DNA from: Viola odorata | Taxonomy: Eukaryota; Streptophyta; Magnoliopsida; Malpighiales; Violaceae | Direction of reading: 5' to 3' | Assembly: GCA_963691705.1 (NCBI GenBank) | Contig: OY829546.1 | Location: 2,738,001 to 2,802,000 of the forward strand | DNA length: 64,000 nt | Part shown: in pieces, positions 59,937 to 64,000 of the stretch | Layout of the letters: each line of letters starts with the position of its first letter | How positions within the stretch are numbered: position 1 is the stretch's first letter | Translations under genes and position numbers: made by a program | Notes under the pieces: model-generated | What the model was told of the DNA's origin: nothing | What the model saw: only the letters and a program-made list of their open reading frames with translations | The model's database searches: none

Positions 59937-61732
59937 TGATAACGCGCTTGTCGAGGGCACGATCAAACAAATTATTACAACTTATTACATGCAACAAAAT
60001 AGATTGAAGACAGTGGCAAGAGGATCGATCCACAGAGATTGATGAAGACTTACACTAGATAAGGCCAGATTATAAAATAAAACAATAAAAGAAACAAAAC
60101 AGAATTCAAGGTCTTGAATGGATTCAAGGTCTTGAATGTATTCGGGGGACAAAGGCACAAAAAGTAACAATCAGGGGGGGTTTTACTTGACCAAACGAGT
60201 TGGTCAAGAGAGATTTGGAGCTAACAAGTTTATCTAAGAAAGCAGGTTCGGGGTCCCGAATGTCACGTTCGGGGTCCCGAATGTAAAAATATAACAAATC
60301 AGTGAACAAATTCAGAATTAATAAAACAGAAAGTGAAACAGGTGCAGAAGTATCAACGCAGGCGTGAAATAGAACAAGAGTGAAATAAGCACGAATAATC
60401 AGTTGGAGAAAGGGTTCTCGGCAAAGGCATTCTGGGTTGCATTCAGGACCAGATCGTCATCAGCTCAAGTGTATTCCATTCGAGATGTCATAGAAATGAC
60501 ATGGGGACCAGATTCCTCGGATATCCCCTACTTTTCTCTTAAGAGAAACTACCCCCCGTTTCCACATATGAGGTAGTCTTGACAGTTTGCCATCCCTCCA
60601 GGCACGAATGCGGGAGGGCCATACTCAAACTGCCCATGAAGCTAAGAAAAGACAGATCTAGAGCTAAAGTCCCTCAGTTTGTCAGGCTCGTGACCCAGCC
60701 CTAATCAACTACCCAACCTATCTATTCAAGACCACTTTGAGACAGTCAAGACTAAACAGATGCCTACTTACTCATGCAATTTTCCTTCCGTATTCATCAC
60801 ATAAATGGCAGCCTTTACACAAGATAATTATCAGTTGATCAAGCCTCAAATTAAATCATGCAAAGATATAATTAAACCGATGAATAGTTGAATATAACAT
60901 CAAGAATATTTTAAGCACATTAAGGCCTCGAATCTGCCCCTGCAACCCTTGAATCAGCCTTGCCAAAAACTAGGAATTTAGCTACTCATGCTTAAAGATA
61001 AATAAATAACAATTAAAGAAAGCATAACAAGTAAATAAATAGATGAAGGGAAGAAAACTTGTTACTAAAATCCGTTTGAAGCCCGGCGGCAAGGTTGAAG
61101 ATGAGCTAACAAGAACTAGAGAGATAAACTAGAGAGAAGTCTAAGAAAACTAAAACTACATGATCATGGATAAGCCAAGATATCCTAAACTACTCTTAGA
61201 TGCCCTTTATATAGTAGAGCTCTAAGCACAAAATATCTTCAGCCTAAAACTAGGGACAAAATGCATTAATTGAAAGCCTAAGAAAGTGGATTCATGCTCC
61301 TTAAAGCACAAAGCTGAAAAAGCATAAAGCTGTCTGATTTTTCCAGCTTTGGGCAGGTCTGGACTGGGCTCAAGGGCTGACTTGGTCAGAGCAGTAGGTA
61401 TTTGGTGGTCAGTGCAGACTGCAGGAACAGTGTCAGAGGAGGCACATGGAAGCTCTGGCGAGATGACACGTGGAAATGTCATTCTTCGTCCTTCGGGGTC
61501 CCGAATGGTGAATCCGATTCGGTACCTTGAACGCTGGTTCGGACTCGGGACCTCGACTCTGGGTCTTGAAGCTCAAAACTACACAAAATGCCCCAAAAAT
61601 GCATCTTTTCGCATAAACTCCCATTTTAGGCCTAAATCTGCAAAAGTAATGAAAACAAGTGTAAATTAGCAGAATCATGCTTTAAATGGGTGAGAAAATG
61701 GGGAGAAAATCGTGCATAAAAACATGCTATCA
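59937..61732 (-). repeat. LTR of element 2 (1796 bp)
   Basis: In element orientation it starts TGATAGCATG and ends GTTATCA (TGATA...TATCA). Its right end on the plus strand abuts the target duplication acaga and its left end abuts the PBS. It contains motif copies at about 60106, 60246, 60925 and 61490. No second copy exists in the window. Confidence 0.85.
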
Positions 61733-61737
61733 ACAGA

Positions 61738-63657
61738 GCCAGCCGCCGCCAGAGCAGGCTAATGAAGAAGATGGCAGCTGCCGGAGCATCCAACCCAGCT
61801 CCGACAACCGCTGCAAAGAAACCCACTCCTGCTACTGCCGCCGCTGCTACTGTTACCACACCACCACCACCACCTCCGGCGAAGAAGAATTCAGCCACTG
61901 CGCCGCCCAAGAAGTCTGGGCGAGTCAAGCAGGTGGCTCACAAAAAGACACCGACTAAGAAGCCGGCAAAAACCCCAATTACAGTTCAGTCACCACCCCC
62001 ACCAAACCCTAAGCAGAGCAAGACCACTGCCGCTCCTTCCACTGCCAAGAGCAAAGGGAAACAGAAGGCGGTCGTGGAGGATTCTATTGAGGACGACGAA
62101 GACGATTTAGTCTTAGCCAAAACTGCGGCCAAGACTCCTAAGGTACGATCTCTTCCTCCTCTGCACACACTCAAAGGATGGTTGAAATTTGATACGCCAG
62201 ACCTTAAAGCTAAATTGCGTGATATGCATGCCTGTGATATCCCTGCTTTTGCTCGATTAGAGTTTGATTTTTTGAATGAGATGACATTAGGGGATAAAAT
62301 TAGGGAATATGTATATACGATTGGTTGGGTCCCTTTTATGTATGTTGAGTGTGATGCTTTTGCTGAACTGTGTCTTGAGTTTCACACAACCTTCTGGTTT
62401 GATGAGGACACCTTGTATGTTAGGGGTAGAGACAAACCAGATTTTGCTGCTCCCGATGTGATTAATTTTAGGTTGTGTGATAAATGGAGTCACTTGTCTG
62501 TTGATGCCTTCAATGCTTTGCTAGGATTTGCCTTTTCTGATGAAGCTATTTTTGATTATCCCCAAGATTGGGATAATAATGTTGCTTTTAGAGAGATCAC
62601 TGGTGATCCGAATGCTAAGTTTGATAGGAACTCTAAGGCACATGCCATTTTAAACCCTGCTCTTAGAATGCTCCATAGAGCCTTGTCTATCAACCTTTCG
62701 GGGAAGACAAAGGTCTCTGGAAATTTAGCCAAGTCTGAATTGTTTCTGTTATGGTGCATTATGCACAAGAAAAAGGTCAACTTAGCCTTGTATTTGGTTC
62801 AAGTATTGCATTCGCGTGAGTCTAAAACTAAATTGATTTTTGGATCATTGATTACTTGGCTTGCTATTCAAACTGTTAAATTCGATCCTGCTGCTTCTGA
62901 TTTGTTTAGATGTTGCTCCCCCAAAATCCTGGATTTTAGATCCTTCGACCAAATGGGACATTTCCATTTGGAAGGAGAGTTTGTTGCTTGTAATACAGGT
63001 TTTACACCAGTGGCGGACCACATCTTCTCAAAGAAAAATGGAGGACAGTACAAGTTGCGTCCCATAGTCATCCCAGGAGAAGAAGCAGAAGGCGATCTTG
63101 CCCAGGATCTAGGCCAAGACGCTGGCCAAGACACCACCATTCCTGCTGCTGCAGCCGATCTAGGCCAAGACAAGTGCCAAGACCCCCCTGCCAGTAGCAC
63201 CAGTGAGCCACCAGAGTGGGCAAGAGAATTCCAAGCTCGCCAGCTGCTCATCCTTGAGCAGCAGAAGATCATCCTCGATCGTCTTGGCCAAGACAAGGGC
63301 CAAGACCAGAATCAAGCACCCGTCAGAAACGTGGTGCCTCAGTGGGCCCAATGCCTTAATGACAGGCAGGACGTCCTCCTTGAGCAGATGAAGCTCACAA
63401 GGAAAAACGCCCTCCACGTGTACCAGCACCTCGAAGCCCATTTCAAGCTCCTCAAGGATCTCCATGACAATCTGAGCTCAGAGAGTGACTCAGAATCCTC
63501 TGATGAGGAGGATGAACCCCAGCCATCGGCCCAGCCAGCAAACGCATCCCGCCCGTCGATGCCTCCTCCTCCACCAAAAGAGCCCAAGCCAATATCCTCT
63601 CCTGCCCCTGATCTAGGCCAAGCCTCTGGCCAAGATCCCCAGACCCCAGCAACATGA
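61738..63657 (+). CDS. Env-position ORF of element 1, 3' part (ATHILA ORF1-like)
   Basis: About 640 codons in frame with the 56078 fragment; the internal ATG at 61762 is probably not the natural start. The N-terminal part is a basic Ala/Pro/Lys-rich tract. The middle is the plant retrotransposon ATHILA ORF1-like domain (TLKGWLKFDTPDLKAK, FWFDEDTLYVRGRDKP, WSHLSVDAFNALLGFAF, LFLLWCIMHKKKVNLALYLV). The C-terminus is Gln/Asp/Pro-rich with coiled-coil potential and repeated LGQD segments from the palindromic motif. I see no signal peptide or clear membrane anchor, so an envelope role is doubtful. Function unknown. It was an open frame before element 2 inserted. Confidence 0.8.
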   Translation, partial: ASRRQSRLMKKMAAAGASNPAPTTAAKKPTPATAAAATVTTPPPPPPAKKNSATAPPKKSGRVKQVAHKKTPTKKPAKTPITVQSPPPPNPKQSKTTAAPSTAKSKGKQKAVVEDSIEDDEDDLVLAKTAAKTPKVRSLPPLHTLKGWLKFDTPDLKAKLRDMHACDIPAFARLEFDFLNEMTLGDKIREYVYTIGWVPFMYVECDAFAELCLEFHTTFWFDEDTLYVRGRDKPDFAAPDVINFRLCDKWSHLSVDAFNALLGFAFSDEAIFDYPQDWDNNVAFREITGDPNAKFDRNSKAHAILNPALRMLHRALSINLSGKTKVSGNLAKSELFLLWCIMHKKKVNLALYLVQVLHSRESKTKLIFGSLITWLAIQTVKFDPAASDLFRCCSPKILDFRSFDQMGHFHLEGEFVACNTGFTPVADHIFSKKNGGQYKLRPIVIPGEEAEGDLAQDLGQDAGQDTTIPAAAADLGQDKCQDPPASSTSEPPEWAREFQARQLLILEQQKIILDRLGQDKGQDQNQAPVRNVVPQWAQCLNDRQDVLLEQMKLTRKNALHVYQHLEAHFKLLKDLHDNLSSESDSESSDEEDEPQPSAQPANASRPSMPPPPPKEPKPISSPAPDLGQASGQDPQTPAT

Positions 63658-64000
63658 GTTGCTTCTGCCCCCAAGTCGTACTTTTCTTTTCTTTACTTTC
63701 TTTTCTGTTTTTAATTATTGCCTCTCCATACAATGAGGACATTGTGTATTTTTAAGTGTGGGGAGGGTGTTAAATATGTCTTGTGTTTTGTGAATATTGA
63801 ATGTTTGATTATGTGTTTTGCGTCTGTTTTGTGAGTCAAATTAATGTGTATTAAATTTTTATTTTTATGTCAGTTTGTCCAGTATAGAGTCTGTCAAATG
63901 CATGATTTTTATTTGTATTTTTCTGCTTGTTTTGAGTCTGTTGTGAATGCACATCCGAATCCCTGTTTTCTTGCTTAGATTATTTAGTCTTTTGGTGAGA
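63658..64000 (+). other. 3' non-coding region of element 1
   Basis: Contains caatgaggacattgtgtat followed by aagtgtggggagggtg (about 63757), a PPT-like string that recurs elsewhere in both elements. No 3' LTR start (TGATTGCA-like) is reached before the window ends. Confidence 0.7.

Larger units (their letters stand above)
56354..61732 (-). mobile_element. Non-autonomous one-LTR retroelement (element 2), nested in element 1
   Basis: 5379 bp in reverse orientation, flanked by acaga at 56349-56353 and 61733-61737. In element orientation: LTR (61732-59937), PBS (59933-59916), one 398-residue ORF, about 2.3 kb of non-coding DNA with several PPT-like strings, and an end at cagtgtggggatta. No second LTR, no protease, RT or integrase. 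It would need enzymes supplied in trans, perhaps from an Athila relative with the same PBS type. A TTCGGGGTCCCGAA-like motif is scattered along it. Confidence 0.85.
48274..64000 (+). mobile_element. Athila-like Ty3/gypsy LTR retroelement (element 1), running off the right edge
   Basis: Order: 5' LTR (about 48274-49811), PBS, gag (49881-51935), protease-RT-RNase H-integrase (51953-55543), a long 3' region, and an env-position ORF (56078-56353 plus 61738-63657), then a PPT-like aagtgtggggaggg near 63757. The 3' LTR is not reached by 64000. The gag and pol wording, the insertion in RT between VVPKK and GWRVCIDY, the tRNA-Asp-type PBS and the ATHILA ORF1-like downstream ORF place it in the Athila branch. 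A second LTR element is inserted in its env-position ORF. It carries a dispersed palindromic motif. Confidence 0.9.

Noticed and set aside
61762..63657. Treating the 631-codon ORF as an independent host gene
   Set aside because: It is in frame with the 56078 fragment across the element 2 insertion and has the ATHILA ORF1-like domain, so it belongs to the retroelement.

Overview
The window is eudicot plant nuclear DNA. Evidence: AT-rich intergenic sequence, GT-AG introns, plant-specific gene families (RR-TZF zinc finger, R2R3-MYB, ELF3, TOPLESS, neprosin-domain proteins), Stowaway-type MITEs, a Mutator-like element, and Athila-like Ty3/gypsy retroelements with a tRNA-Asp-type primer site. I cannot name the species.

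Region 1 (1-31 kb) is the genic half, with five apparently intact genes. In order: an intronless tandem CCCH zinc-finger gene (4424-5506, +); an R2R3-MYB of the RAX/subgroup-14 type (14412-16077, +, 3 exons, 297 aa); an ENTH-domain EPSIN1-like clathrin adaptor (17904-21816, +, 11 exons, 562 aa); a DEDD 3'-5' exonuclease fused to a KH domain (26111-22605, -, 10 exons, 340 aa); and EARLY FLOWERING 3 (27449-31252, +, 4 exons, 716 aa). I worked out exon boundaries by hand; every spliced frame closes. From memory, the TZF, exonuclease-KH and ELF3 genes match the Arabidopsis At2g25900-At2g25930 neighbourhood, so this half looks like conserved microsynteny. The gaps hold two Stowaway-type MITEs, a 396-bp TIR element with a 10-bp target duplication, and a 31-bp tandem repeat.

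Region 2 (31.6-46.5 kb) is gene decay plus mobile DNA. Two tandem neprosin-domain (DUF239) genes on the minus strand are both broken. The second one is cut off at its 5' end by one arm of a large inverted repeat (about 1.1-1.3 kb per arm, centre near 36.58 kb). The arms carry degenerate copies of an unrecognised, possibly papain-like, gene. One arm holds a Stowaway MITE that the other lacks. The other arm was hit by a complete 6.6-kb Mutator-like element (37534-44171) with 196-bp TIRs and a 9-bp target duplication. That element has convergent genes: a MuDR-type transposase on + and a GRF zinc-finger/membrane protein on -. Beyond it lies a 5'-truncated TOPLESS-related WD40 fragment.

Region 3 (48.3-64 kb) is an Athila-like Ty3/gypsy element with a 5' LTR, PBS, gag, pol and an env-position ORF. 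It runs off the right edge. A second, non-autonomous LTR element (56354-61732, reverse orientation) sits inside the env-position ORF with a 5-bp duplication (acaga) and only one LTR. The most unusual signal is that each retroelement carries its own short palindromic motif scattered through its LTR, non-coding and coding parts: GTCTTGGCCAAGAC-type in the first, TTCGGGGTCCCGAA-type in the second. In the first element the motif is read in all three frames within gag, pol and the env-position ORF, so it appears to be conserved as nucleic acid and not as protein.
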